This document shows, piece after piece, positions 1 through 7,600 of a stretch of DNA of 8,201 nt (position 1 is the first letter of the stretch; the number at the start of each line of letters is the position of its first letter). Under the pieces are notes generated by a model. It did not search any database. It had not been told where the DNA came from and saw nothing but the letters and a program-made list of their open reading frames with translations. The position numbers were made by a program, and so were the translations under genes. The DNA comes from Planctomycetota bacterium (lineage in GTDB: Bacteria > Planctomycetota > Planctomycetia > Pirellulales > Pirellulaceae): assembly GCA_026692885.1 (NCBI GenBank), contig JAPLNJ010000431.1:1-8201 (forward strand), read 5' to 3'.

Positions 1-7
1 TGCTCTC

Positions 8-85
8 ACCGACTTACGTCGGGAGCTTCTCGGACGGGACTAGCTAGCAGTGACGGCATTTGGCAGTGTTACGATCAACGCCGGC
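8..85 (-). repeat. Left arm of diverged inverted repeat (partner 8117-8192)
   Basis: Bases 8-33 are an exact 26-base reverse complement of 8167-8192. Further in, bases 56-85 match the reverse complement of 8117-8146 at 24 of 30 positions; the roughly 22 bases between do not align well. The exact block contains the small hairpin CCGAC-TTAC-GTCGG. The copies are divergent outside the core and lie in non-coding DNA, which fits a dispersed intergenic repeat family rather than a fresh insertion. No transposase lies between the arms. The strand given is relative to the right-hand copy. Function is unknown. Confidence 0.75.
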
Positions 86-117
86 CCTTGCCACCCTCTT
101 GCTTCTCTCGCGCTGAC

Positions 118-200
118 CCCACGGATAGCAAAGCCGACCCACGGATAAAGGACCGGACCGGACAGGAATAAATCCGTGGGCCGGCCTTGCCATCCGTGGG
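118..200 (-). repeat. 29-bp-stem imperfect palindrome, likely structured on the minus strand
   Basis: Arms 118-146 and 172-200 are 29 bases each and complementary except at three positions, with a 25-base loop. At all three exceptions the plus strand would have A.C mismatches, while the minus strand has G.U pairs, so an RNA read from the minus strand would be paired throughout. Each arm carries the 9-mer CCCACGGAT (or its complement) twice, so shorter alternative hairpins are possible. Part of the right arm (about 180-195) resembles bases 80-97 as a direct repeat. It lies about 85 bases downstream of the minus-strand gene at 284-577, so it could shape the 3' end of that transcript. No T-run follows it, so it is not a classical intrinsic terminator. 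Confidence 0.7.
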
Positions 201-283
201 AGAGACCAAGTCTTCCCCTTGGCTCACCAGGACCGAAGATTAGCTGCCCCGCGGTGTGGAAGTTGCAAGCACTCCGCATCGCG

Positions 284-577
284 TCAGCCCTGCTTGTCCA
301 TCAGCTTCTTGATCAGCGTGGCGACTAGCTCCGCTTTGTCCTGGGCCACCAGATGAGCGATGGTCTCTTTCGCGACGCCCAGCTTCTCCAGATGCCCGGT
401 CAACTGTTCCCAGTACTTGTCCCGCTTCTTCTTGCCTTCGGCCAAGTACAACTCGGTGACCAGCTCCTGGACACGTTGAATCGCGATGGATTCGCGATTC
501 TCGTAGAAGTTCTTGATGATGCGTTCTTGATACTTACTGCGTTCGGCCACGGCATATTTCTCCTTGGGTTGCCGCAT
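284..577 (-). CDS. Small helical conserved-type hypothetical protein (97 aa)
   Basis: The product is 97 residues, highly charged and rich in Lys, Glu, Gln and Ala, with no signal peptide, membrane segment or cysteine. It is therefore probably a small soluble all-helical protein. I do not recognise a named domain. The start ATG at 577-575 has no convincing ribosome binding site. The AAGGAG just inside the gene is followed by an out-of-frame ATG and encodes Lys-Glu, so it does not define the start. The gene begins 33 bp after the stop of the 591-residue secreted-protein gene on the same strand, which suggests co-transcription. Its coding composition and the absence of a better ORF on either strand make it likely to be real. 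Function cannot be assigned. Confidence 0.75.
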   Translation of the reverse strand: MRQPKEKYAVAERSKYQERIIKNFYENRESIAIQRVQELVTELYLAEGKKKRDKYWEQLTGHLEKLGVAKETIAHLVAQDKAELVATLIKKLMDKQG

Positions 578-610
578 TCTAGGAATGTTTGGCTTTAACC
601 GAAAGCCGGA

Positions 611-2386
611 TTAGTCCCACCACCAAGCATCGCGGGGCAGATCTTTGGGAACGCTACCGACGTACTCGGCTTCCAGCGCACCGTAGTCGTCGGTCTTGAG
701 CTTCGCCCGCTCCAAGTAGGGACTAGCATCCGCCGACACCCCGCCGCTGACGCCGGCCACGATGTGTTTCTGCCGGATGACCCGGTGATTGATCACCGTC
801 TCGACCTCCGTCGGGGCCACGCCCAACTCCACCTGATAGCGTTGCGGATCGAGGAAATGCGTCAGGTGCCAGTTGACTTGGGTCGGCAGATCTTCCGCCC
901 CGCACAACCCGGCCACCAGGGCCAAATCGAATACATTCCGCAACTCCGCATAGATCGGATACTTGATCGCTAAGGCCGCGAAATGCTTGGTGAAACCATG
1001 TGCAAACTGCTCGTTCAACTCGTCCGCGGTGCCGGTGTGAATGCGTTCACCGCGCTCGTCCAGCATCTCGTTTTCACTGAGCACCTTGACTCCCTGCCCT
1101 TGCAACTCGAACGCGTTCCGCGTAGGCGTGGCTTGCAACGCGTTGTAGTTCATGGTGAACCACCACCGCAAGACACTCATCGGAGGTGGCGCAGACCCGG
1201 CCGGCACTTCGATGGAGTCCAGATAGCTGGTCAACCCATGGACGCCCTCTTCCAGACCCATGCCGACCAGCTTCATGCGATAGTCCGCTTCGACAATGAT
1301 CCGCGCGACGCGGGTTCGAGGATCGAGTCCCTCGACTTCGATCAGCTGCTTGCCGACCCGCTCCCGCACCTGCGCCAGCCACGTGGTGCGCTGTTCGGGC
1401 TTCAACGGACGTTTGGCTGATTCGTTGAGAAAGGCTTGCGCCGCAGCCAAATTCTCGCGGCGTGGCGTGATCGAGCATGTGAACTTGCCCCCGTGTTCTT
1501 TCGCATTGCGGAGCACTACGACGAAATCGTCCAGGTGCAGTACAGGCACGTTCCCATCGACACTCACCTGGCGTCCCTCGCCGTCGGTCTTCCACTCTCC
1601 CGCCGGGCCGGCAATGACGACGTCGCCGTTCTCCGGATAGACGAAGACATACTTGACGCGTTGCAGACCGGCCAGCATCTGCATGGCTGCGGTCGGCTGT
1701 TTGCCGAAGGCCCGGCGTAGCTGAACCTCTCGCTCCAGACGCGTCAGCGAGATCTTGCGCAGCACGGCCTTGCTGCGCACGTCACGATTGCCGCTGCTCT
1801 CCCACGAGCGCTGACGCAGGGAAGCTAAGTCGCGTCCACCGTCGCGCAGGGGGAGACGTTTCATCAATCCGGCGGTATCGACGTAGACGCCGCCAGGGAA
1901 CCGGTCGATCGCTCCAGGTCCGCCCACGGCATCCCAAGACTGCGGCGCAACCGTCGAACGAATCAGATCGATTAGCGTGTCGAAATCCGCTTGGGCGCCA
2001 CCACCGCGAGCCGGCCAACTCTCTGCGGGCTGGCTGCTCAGGTCCGATAGAGCCTGACTGCGATTCCGATCGTCACTCATCTCGCCCAAGGCGTTCAGCC
2101 CCGCTTGGCGGGCACCACCACGGACCTGCGCTTGCGCGACGGCGGCCAGCAGTCGATCTCGTGCTCGCGGATCGGCCACTTTTCGCGCCAAGGCCAGCGC
2201 CGGACCGAATTCGCCCGCCTGAAGGTGCGCATTGAACTGAATCCCGATATCGCCCGGTTGCTGAGCGGCGGCGTGCGGCGCCAAAATAAACCAGTAAAGG
2301 CAGATAGCGTAGATAATATAGGTAATCTCTGGCGCGATTGCGGCTCGTAACTCGTACATCGTCCGTAGTACTCTATGACCGGGCAT
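611..2386 (-). CDS. Exported planctomycete protein, DUF1598-like (591 aa)
   Basis: The chosen start is the ATG at 2386, because AAGGAG lies 8 bases upstream; the open frame continues to 2662 but without such support. The 591-residue product has a polar N-terminus, then a hydrophobic stretch at about residues 21-37 (ITYIIYAICLYWFILAP) ending in HAAAQQ. This is a signal peptide with possible cleavage near residue 41, or a signal anchor. Residues 45-120 are helical and Ala/Gln-rich. Residues 138-175 contain a Ser-Thr-Val-Ala-Pro ... Gly-Gly-Pro-Gly-Ala-Ile segment of a kind I recall from planctomycete exported proteins. Residues 240-320 (VKYVFVYPENGDVVIAGPAG and following) resemble what I remember of DUF1598, a planctomycete-restricted family of unknown function. 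The C-terminus ends in Asp-Ala-Trp-Trp-Trp-Asp. No catalytic motif is visible. It is probably the first gene of an operon with 284-577 and is divergent from the OmpA-like lipoprotein gene. The DUF name is from memory; the export call is firmer. Confidence 0.8.
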   Translation of the reverse strand: MPGHRVLRTMYELRAAIAPEITYIIYAICLYWFILAPHAAAQQPGDIGIQFNAHLQAGEFGPALALARKVADPRARDRLLAAVAQAQVRGGARQAGLNALGEMSDDRNRSQALSDLSSQPAESWPARGGGAQADFDTLIDLIRSTVAPQSWDAVGGPGAIDRFPGGVYVDTAGLMKRLPLRDGGRDLASLRQRSWESSGNRDVRSKAVLRKISLTRLEREVQLRRAFGKQPTAAMQMLAGLQRVKYVFVYPENGDVVIAGPAGEWKTDGEGRQVSVDGNVPVLHLDDFVVVLRNAKEHGGKFTCSITPRRENLAAAQAFLNESAKRPLKPEQRTTWLAQVRERVGKQLIEVEGLDPRTRVARIIVEADYRMKLVGMGLEEGVHGLTSYLDSIEVPAGSAPPPMSVLRWWFTMNYNALQATPTRNAFELQGQGVKVLSENEMLDERGERIHTGTADELNEQFAHGFTKHFAALAIKYPIYAELRNVFDLALVAGLCGAEDLPTQVNWHLTHFLDPQRYQVELGVAPTEVETVINHRVIRQKHIVAGVSGGVSADASPYLERAKLKTDDYGALEAEYVGSVPKDLPRDAWWWD

Positions 2387-2685
2387 ACGCCGTACTCCTT
2401 GACCCCAAAAGCCCCTGACTGCCAGCGTTCTGTCGATTAGCTGTAAGGTGAGTTGTGTGCACCAGCCGAAGCAACATCTGATGGCCCCTGCCCACCCTGC
2501 TTCGGCGGAATCGACGACTCGCCGGGAACTCCGTTCAGGATGGCACATCCGCAACCACAAAGTCAAGTAGGTTTTCCACTTACTCGCCTTACGCTGCCAT
2601 GTTTTGACCTTGTTTGCCCTGGGACTCGTTGCTACCATCCCGCGCGCTTGCAAAGTCTCCACGGCCCTAGCAACCTGGATCCGCG
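2387..2685. other. Divergent intergenic region with an inverted repeat
   Basis: This region of about 300 bases separates the divergent genes at 611-2386 and 2686-3570, so promoters for both should lie here. I found no convincing pair of -35/-10 boxes. It contains a perfect 9-base inverted repeat, GCCGAAGCA at 2465-2473 and TGCTTCGGC at 2498-2506, with a 24-base loop. Just beyond it (about 2507-2546) is a stretch that on the minus strand reads as a Cys-His-Pro-Glu-Arg-Ser-like peptide, typical of translated non-coding intergenic repeats. No gene is supported here. Confidence 0.5.
2395..2400 (-). promoter_or_regulatory. Ribosome binding site deciding the 2386 start
   Basis: On the minus strand AAGGAG is followed by an 8-base spacer (TACGGCGT) and then the ATG at 2386-2384. 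This strong Shine-Dalgarno match argues against the upstream ATG at 2662 and against the next internal ATG at 2359. It removes 92 residues of non-protein-like sequence from the longest open frame and places the hydrophobic signal segment near the true N-terminus. Confidence 0.8.
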
Positions 2686-3570
2686 ATGGACTGCCCAGCG
2701 ACGATGACGCTCACTTCCACCCTGCGGGGCCCCCGCCGTGGTCCGTGTGCGCCGCTGTGGCATTGGATTCTGCTACCGGCGATGCTGGGCCTGTCGGCCT
2801 GCAGTCAGGCCCCCTTCATGCCGACGCAGCAAGTCGCCGGATATCCTCAGCAGCCCCAGGCCCTACAGCCAAATTCCACTCAGCTCTACGATCTCGATCG
2901 CCGCACCAGCGGTCTGGATGCGAACAACCGAGATCTGACCTCGATGCTGGCCCAATCACGGCAGCAGGTGCAGTATCTCCGAGAGCAGTTGGCCCTGGTG
3001 CAGCAGCAGCTTGGGGAGACCACGAAGCGTCTCCAGGAAACGCAGGTCGCCAAGACGGAAATGGAGAAACGCAGCCAGGCTTTGGAGACCACCGCCGCAC
3101 GACGGGGAGGCGCTGTTATCACGGCGAACAATAGCCTCCAGCAAACGCTGCGGAAAGTCGACATCCAGGGCTTGGAAGTCCGTCAGGAAGGCGACGCGAT
3201 CCGCATCGAATTGCCCGCGGACCAGTTATTTGCGCCGGATACCGCCCAGTTGGTCGGCAGCGCTTTTCCGATCTTGGACCGCGTCGCGAGCGAGTTGTCT
3301 CGCAACTACCCGAAGCAACGGATCGGCATCGAAGGGCACACCGACAGTACTCCGGTTTACGGAAGCGTCAGCAATCATCAACTGGCCGCGGCACAAGCCT
3401 TGGCGATTTTCGACCAGTTCACGCGGCGTAATCGCTTGTCAGCTCAGCAGTTCTTCCTCGGCGCCCAGGGTCCGAACAAGCCCTTGACCTCGAACGCCAG
3501 CCAAGCTGGGCGCGCCAAGAATCGCCGCATAGAACTCGTGGTCTATTCCGACACGATCGAACCGCAGTAG
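2686..3570 (+). CDS. OmpA/Pal-type peptidoglycan-associated lipoprotein with coiled coil (294 aa)
   Basis: The product has a positively charged N-terminus, a hydrophobic segment and a lipobox Leu-Ser-Ala-Cys with the acylated cysteine at residue 39, so it should be a lipoprotein. A Pro/Gln-rich linker (about 40-65) leads into a Gln/Leu-rich coiled coil (about 66-137). An OmpA-like C-terminal domain follows at about 160-290. It contains LFAPDTAQL (181-189), GHTDSTPV (217-224) and the conserved tail NASQAGRAKNRRIEL (270-284). Such domains bind peptidoglycan, so the protein probably tethers an outer membrane to the wall. One oddity is that the helix equivalent to the family's N-x-x-L-S-x-x-R-A has Ala and Gln (234, 237) where Ser and Arg are usual. 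The start could instead be Met7 (2704), which keeps the signal peptide and lipobox. The gene is divergent from the exported-protein gene and is followed by an intrinsic terminator. Confidence 0.9.
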   Translation: MDCPATMTLTSTLRGPRRGPCAPLWHWILLPAMLGLSACSQAPFMPTQQVAGYPQQPQALQPNSTQLYDLDRRTSGLDANNRDLTSMLAQSRQQVQYLREQLALVQQQLGETTKRLQETQVAKTEMEKRSQALETTAARRGGAVITANNSLQQTLRKVDIQGLEVRQEGDAIRIELPADQLFAPDTAQLVGSAFPILDRVASELSRNYPKQRIGIEGHTDSTPVYGSVSNHQLAAAQALAIFDQFTRRNRLSAQQFFLGAQGPNKPLTSNASQAGRAKNRRIELVVYSDTIEPQ

Positions 3571-3663
3571 CCCGGATGATTCACGGCGATCCTGCTGTTC
3601 GCTGTGCAGGACTCCAGGGGCAACATTTCCGACGCTGGACGTGGCGGCTGCAAATCTTGGAGT

Positions 3664-3686
3664 GCGGTGACTCGCCACCGCTTTTT
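3664..3686 (+). terminator. Intrinsic terminator after the OmpA-like gene
   Basis: GCGGTG (3664-3669) pairs perfectly with CACCGC (3676-3681) across a 6-base loop, followed at once by five T residues (3682-3686). It lies 94 bases after the lipoprotein stop codon and before the next gene start at 3809, so it should end the lipoprotein transcript. The surrounding sequence also resembles short intergenic repeats that I recall from planctomycetes and verrucomicrobia, so it may be a repeat used as a terminator. Confidence 0.65.
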
Positions 3687-3808
3687 CAGACGCTTAGAAT
3701 GCATGCTCGTTTGGATTCGGCGTTTCCCACAGTCCCAGGTCGGAGTCAACCGGCCACGGGTCCAGTCGGCCCCCTGCCGCACTCCCCCATCCCCATTGAG
3801 GCTCTCCC

Positions 3809-4266
3809 ATGAATCGTCTGCGTGTGCTCGCCGTCGTGGTTGGTGTGCTGCTCATCACTTGTCGATGGGCGGGGAATGGACCATGTGGATCGCCGCCTGC
3901 GACCCGCGGCTGAAGGTGGCCGTCGTCAGCGGTTGGATGTGTACCACTGAGGGCGTGTTTTCCGTACCGAACTGTCCCTGCTGGGAACTGCCCGGCTTTG
4001 TGAAGTTGATGGACGTGTGCGAAGTCAACCTGTTGATCGTCCCGCGTCCGGTGCTGTTCGAGAGCGCCGAACAGGACGGATGTTTTCCGATCCGGTACAC
4101 GCGGGAAGGCTTCGCCCGGATTCGCGCCGGCTATCAGGTGTTCGGTGCGGCAACTGCCAGCCAGCAAGACACCTGGCCTGCTGGACATGAATGGCACGGT
4201 CAACAGGCCTATCCGCTGGTGGACCAAACGCTCGGCGGCCAGGCAGCCACGCGGGGAGTGCCGTGA
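3809..4266 (+). pseudogene. Internally deleted alpha/beta-hydrolase (acetyl-xylan-esterase / dienelactone-hydrolase type)
   Basis: The gene start is intact: GAGG at 3798-3801 with a 7-base spacer precedes ATG 3809, and the first residues, MNRLRVLAVVVGVLLI, are a good signal peptide. That frame stops at 3911-3913 after 34 codons. From about 3859 a second frame, shifted by one, encodes the C-terminal half of a secreted alpha/beta-hydrolase. It starts at the nucleophile elbow (LSMGGEW, Ser codon 3862-3864) and continues through WMCTTEGVFSVPNCPCWELP and PRPVLFESAEQDGCFPIRYT (putative acid Asp codon 4075-4077) to WPAGHEWHG (putative His codon 4186-4188), ending at 4264-4266. The N-terminal half of the fold is missing. 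The simplest reading is one out-of-frame deletion that joined the signal peptide to the nucleophile region. Substrate is unknown. The surviving half is well preserved with no stop codons, so the loss looks recent. Confidence 0.8.
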
Positions 4267-4322
4267 TCTGTCACCGGCTTACGGCAAACGGACAGAAATA
4301 GTGCACTCACATTAACCCGACT
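4267..4322. other. Short spacer between the pseudogene and the hairpin array
   Basis: These 56 bases hold no ORF, terminator or clear promoter. They are a plain spacer between the esterase remnant and the structured repeat. Confidence 0.4.
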
Positions 4323-4620
4323 CGCTAGTTCTGAAGTTGCGCATTTCGCCGTGCTCGTACGCCAACGGCGTTATGTCCCACAGCCCAGGGTTGCGCAGCT
4401 ACCCTGGGTTCGGTCGCCGGAATGCCCCCATTTACCCCAACGGGGTTGCGTCAGGGTGGTGCCACCACGCGACGGAACCCCGTTGGGGTACGGGCGGAAT
4501 ACGTCCGCCGCCGCGTCCCAGGGTAGCCGCTGCGCGGCAACCCTGGGCTATGAGGCACAACCGCTTCGCGGTACTCCAGGCCCCACCAAACCAGAATGTA
4601 CAACTTCAAAACGCGCTAGT
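4323..4620. repeat. Mirrored array of hairpins (about 295-bp palindromic repeat element)
   Basis: Two arms mirror each other around GTGGT-GCC-ACCAC (about 4456-4468). Each arm holds matching hairpins in the same order from the outside. First come CGCC-AAC-GGCG (4360-4370) and ACCGC-TTC-GCGGT (4560-4572). Next come CCCAGGGT/ACCCTGGG stems (4384-4391 with 4401-4408, and 4517-4524 with 4540-4547; the second has an inner GCCGC-TGC-GCGGC stem). Innermost are ACCCC-AAC-GGGGT (4434-4446) and ACCCC-GTT-GGGGT (4477-4489). A further stem GGCGGA/TCCGCC (4493-4498, 4504-4509) lies on the right arm. The edges carry TGAAGTTG (4332-4339) and its complement CAACTTCA (4601-4608), plus CTAG at 4325-4328 and 4616-4619. 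The element sits between convergent transcription units and overlaps the stop codon of the large minus-strand gene. It has no ORF of its own that looks coding. Confidence 0.85.
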
Positions 4621-7600
4621 GAGGGAATCCCTCGCGTTCCTCGCTTGCGTCTTGGGCTGGTGGCGACGGCGAGTACCACATCGAGCGCCAGTAGGCTTCA
4701 TCGGTGGCGTAAACGTCGATCGGATCCTGTGCCAGATCGAAGGACGCGGGCAACACACCGAAGCGTTTCAGCTCGCGGACGTAGTGTTCGTTGGGTTGGA
4801 AGCCCGGCATGTCAAACCGCTTGATCTCATCGAGCTTCTCCTGTGCCGCCTCCAGATGCGTGAGGATCGCCCGGTAATCGAGATCGCAGGTGTCACGAAA
4901 GATTACCGGATGCACGATCGGTTGCGGTGGCCGGTTGCGGTCCTCGGTGATCAGACGCGGGTTCGGCTCACCCTCGGCATAACCGCCAGCGAGGCGGGCC
5001 AGCGGCGTCCGCAACATCAAGGACTGCTCGGGCCGGCTGAGATTGAACACGCGATGCCGTGAATAACGGCTCAGCGGCCGCTCCCATGAGAGCATGTCTT
5101 CATGCGAAAGCCCGGGCACCCGATCCGTGACGTGCTGGGGCAGCCCCCGGCCATGACACGCGGTGCAGCGCCGCTGAACGGCCTGTTGGGCCGGCGGCGT
5201 AGCAATCCAAGCATCGGCCATCACGCGGACTGGCTCGTTGACGTTCCAGCAGCCCCCGACTTGACCCGTGCCATGGGCCGCGTACGTCCCGGCGTACTGG
5301 GCGTTGGTGTCGATCCACAGCCGCACGATCGCGGTCTCGCGTGGGTCAAGTCGCACCTCGTAATGACTGCCATCGATCTTCTTCATCAGCGGCGAGGCCG
5401 AACTGTAGGTGGTATACGGCGGATCGTTGCCCGGTTGCCGACCACTGCCGTTGGCCGGATCGCCGCGAGTGTCCTTCACTTGCCAGTGCAGGAGCAGTTC
5501 GTAGTAGCTGTGGGAAAACACCGGGCCGCGGTCGGCGACCAAGGCCGCGCCCCCGTCACGCCGTTGGTGATTGTGGCACTCTACGCAATGCTGGTCCAGA
5601 ATCGGCTGCACGTCGCGCGGGAAGTCCAAGACGGCAGGTACGTCGGCCAACGGTGCGATCGAACTGGCGGGACGAGCCAATGCCTGCAGCGAGGGCCGGG
5701 CCACGGGCGCGTCGTGGCGCCCGTCGTGGCAGCCGACGCAGCCCACCGCTTCGCCCGGCTGGACCGTGACAAAGCTTCGCATCTGCTTGATCGACCGATC
5801 GTGCTCGTCCAGGACCGCGAAGTAGAGGCTCCGCAGGGCCGGCACTTCGAAATGCGCCGAACCGTCCGGCTCCACCGGCACAGTACCCAGCACTCGCTTC
5901 AGAGTCGAAGTCACGCCATGCCCGATCGGTTGCGAGCCGCCGCCGTGGAAATTGGCCGGCTTGGGAAGATCCTCTAGGACCAAGAGCCGCTTGACTTCGC
6001 CGCGTTTCACACCGGCCATGTTCCGCCCGCGGTAGACATCCGCCAGCACGACGGTGCCGGTCACCTTGGTCTCGTCGCGTCGTGTGGGCAGCTGCGGTGG
6101 CCGCGGCCGCGCCAGCATCGGACTGGGCTCGTGCACCATCGTGCCGGACGCCGCGTACAGGACTCCGGCTTGGCCGCTGGAATCCAACAGCAGGAGCTCG
6201 TTGTTGCGGGCCACCAGGAACAGGTCTTCCGACAACGGATGGGGGTCGCGGAAATCGGCCCCCTGTGAGATCCGGTGCATTGCGGAGCGCACATCCGGCC
6301 CGGACTTGACGGTCAGCGTGGTCACATACCCGGCGTGCTCATTCTGGCCGTGACCGGGAGATTCAATCAGCACGATCCGCTCGCTGTTGGGAATCGGTTT
6401 GGCGTCGATAAACACGCCGCCGGGATGCATGTTGCCGAAGTAGACCATCGGGCCGCTGCCGTCCGGATTCATCGTCCACAGATGGTGGAAGCTCACCGGA
6501 TCGCGGTTCACGTATTCCCAGCGGGTGTACAAGACGCGGCCGTCGGGCAGTACAGCCGGCGTGTTCTCGGTGAACGCACCGGACGACAGCAGGCGGATGT
6601 GCTGGCCGGCGGGGTTGCAACGATGGAGCGTCGCCGCGGGAGCCAGCCAGCAGCCGATGTAGCGTTTGGCACGGGAGGAGCAGAACAACAGGTCGCCGTC
6701 CGGCAGGTAGGTCGGCTCGACGTCGTCCCACGCGCCCTCCGTGATTTGGCGCAGGCCAGTGCCGTCGACGTCGATCTCATAGAGATTGTAGTGGTGCGTG
6801 CCGCCGCGACGGTACGAGAACAGAATCCGGCGCGCGTCGTAGTGCACGACCGGATCGCGGACCGCGCCGCCGGGATCGTCGACCAGGATCGTTAACTCGC
6901 CCGTGCGGAGGTTCAGTTTGCAGAGGCGGCCGCCATCCACACTATGCAGCCAGCGGTTCGGATCAGTGCAGGCGTAGCCAAAATTGGCGTAATAGTGGCC
7001 CCCCGGGTCCCGGCCTGGCCCGCGTTCGGCAAACACGATTTCCTCGCAACCGAGTTGGGTGATCCGCGCGAACCAGTCGGCCCGAGCGGCCATTTCCTGT
7101 TTGCGGCGCGCCGCCTCCAGCTCGTTCAGCACCCCGGCGCGGCGGGCGAAGTGCGTGGCAATCTCCTCGGCCGAGAGTGCTCGCTTCCAGATCGCGAGCT
7201 CGTCGAGGTAGCCACGGAAGCGGGTGCCGGCCCCCGGCGCACCGGCCGAGTCGCCCACGCCCAGTGGCTCGGCAGCCACGGCCTTGAGTGTGCCGTCGAA
7301 GGGAGTCGTCCCGACGCGCCGACCGTTGAGATAGACCGTGAGTATGCTCTGCGACGGTGCGGCACGGTCCTGCTGGGCCACGCCCACCAGATGGTACCAT
7401 TGCCCGGCGGCCAACCGCCCGCCTTCCGCGAACAGGTACTCGCCGCTGGCCTGATTATGGCACAGGCTAGCCAAACCTTGGTGGATCGCCAAGTGGTAGG
7501 CATAAGTCGCCGGACCGCCCCAACGCAGGACCAATCGATTCCAGTCGGAGATCGTCGTCGGCTGAATCCAGGTTTCAATCGTGTAGTTGGGGCCGAGTTG

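Noticed and set aside
40..279. 79-residue ORF on the minus strand
   Set aside because: It translates the inverted repeats at 56-85 and 118-200; the repeated peptide pattern comes from DNA repeats, not from a gene.
2610..2638. Possible promoter TTGTTT-17-TACCAT for the lipoprotein gene
   Set aside because: Only three of six and four of six matches to the consensus; such matches are expected by chance.
2387..2662. N-terminal 92-residue extension of the 591-residue protein
   Set aside because: A strong AAGGAG lies 8 bases before ATG 2386, the extension is not protein-like, and it would bury the signal peptide and occupy the divergent promoter region.
3604..3840. Upstream part of the open frame leading into the esterase remnant
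   Set aside because: It runs through the terminator and the intergenic region; the real start signals (ribosome binding site and signal peptide) are at 3809 in another frame.
4337..4620. ORFs across the hairpin array
   Set aside because: They are translations of palindromic repeat DNA; mirrored stems explain the open frames.
4323..4620. CRISPR array or attenuator
   Set aside because: The repeats are inverted and unequal, with no regular spacers, and no cas genes are nearby; there is also no leader peptide.
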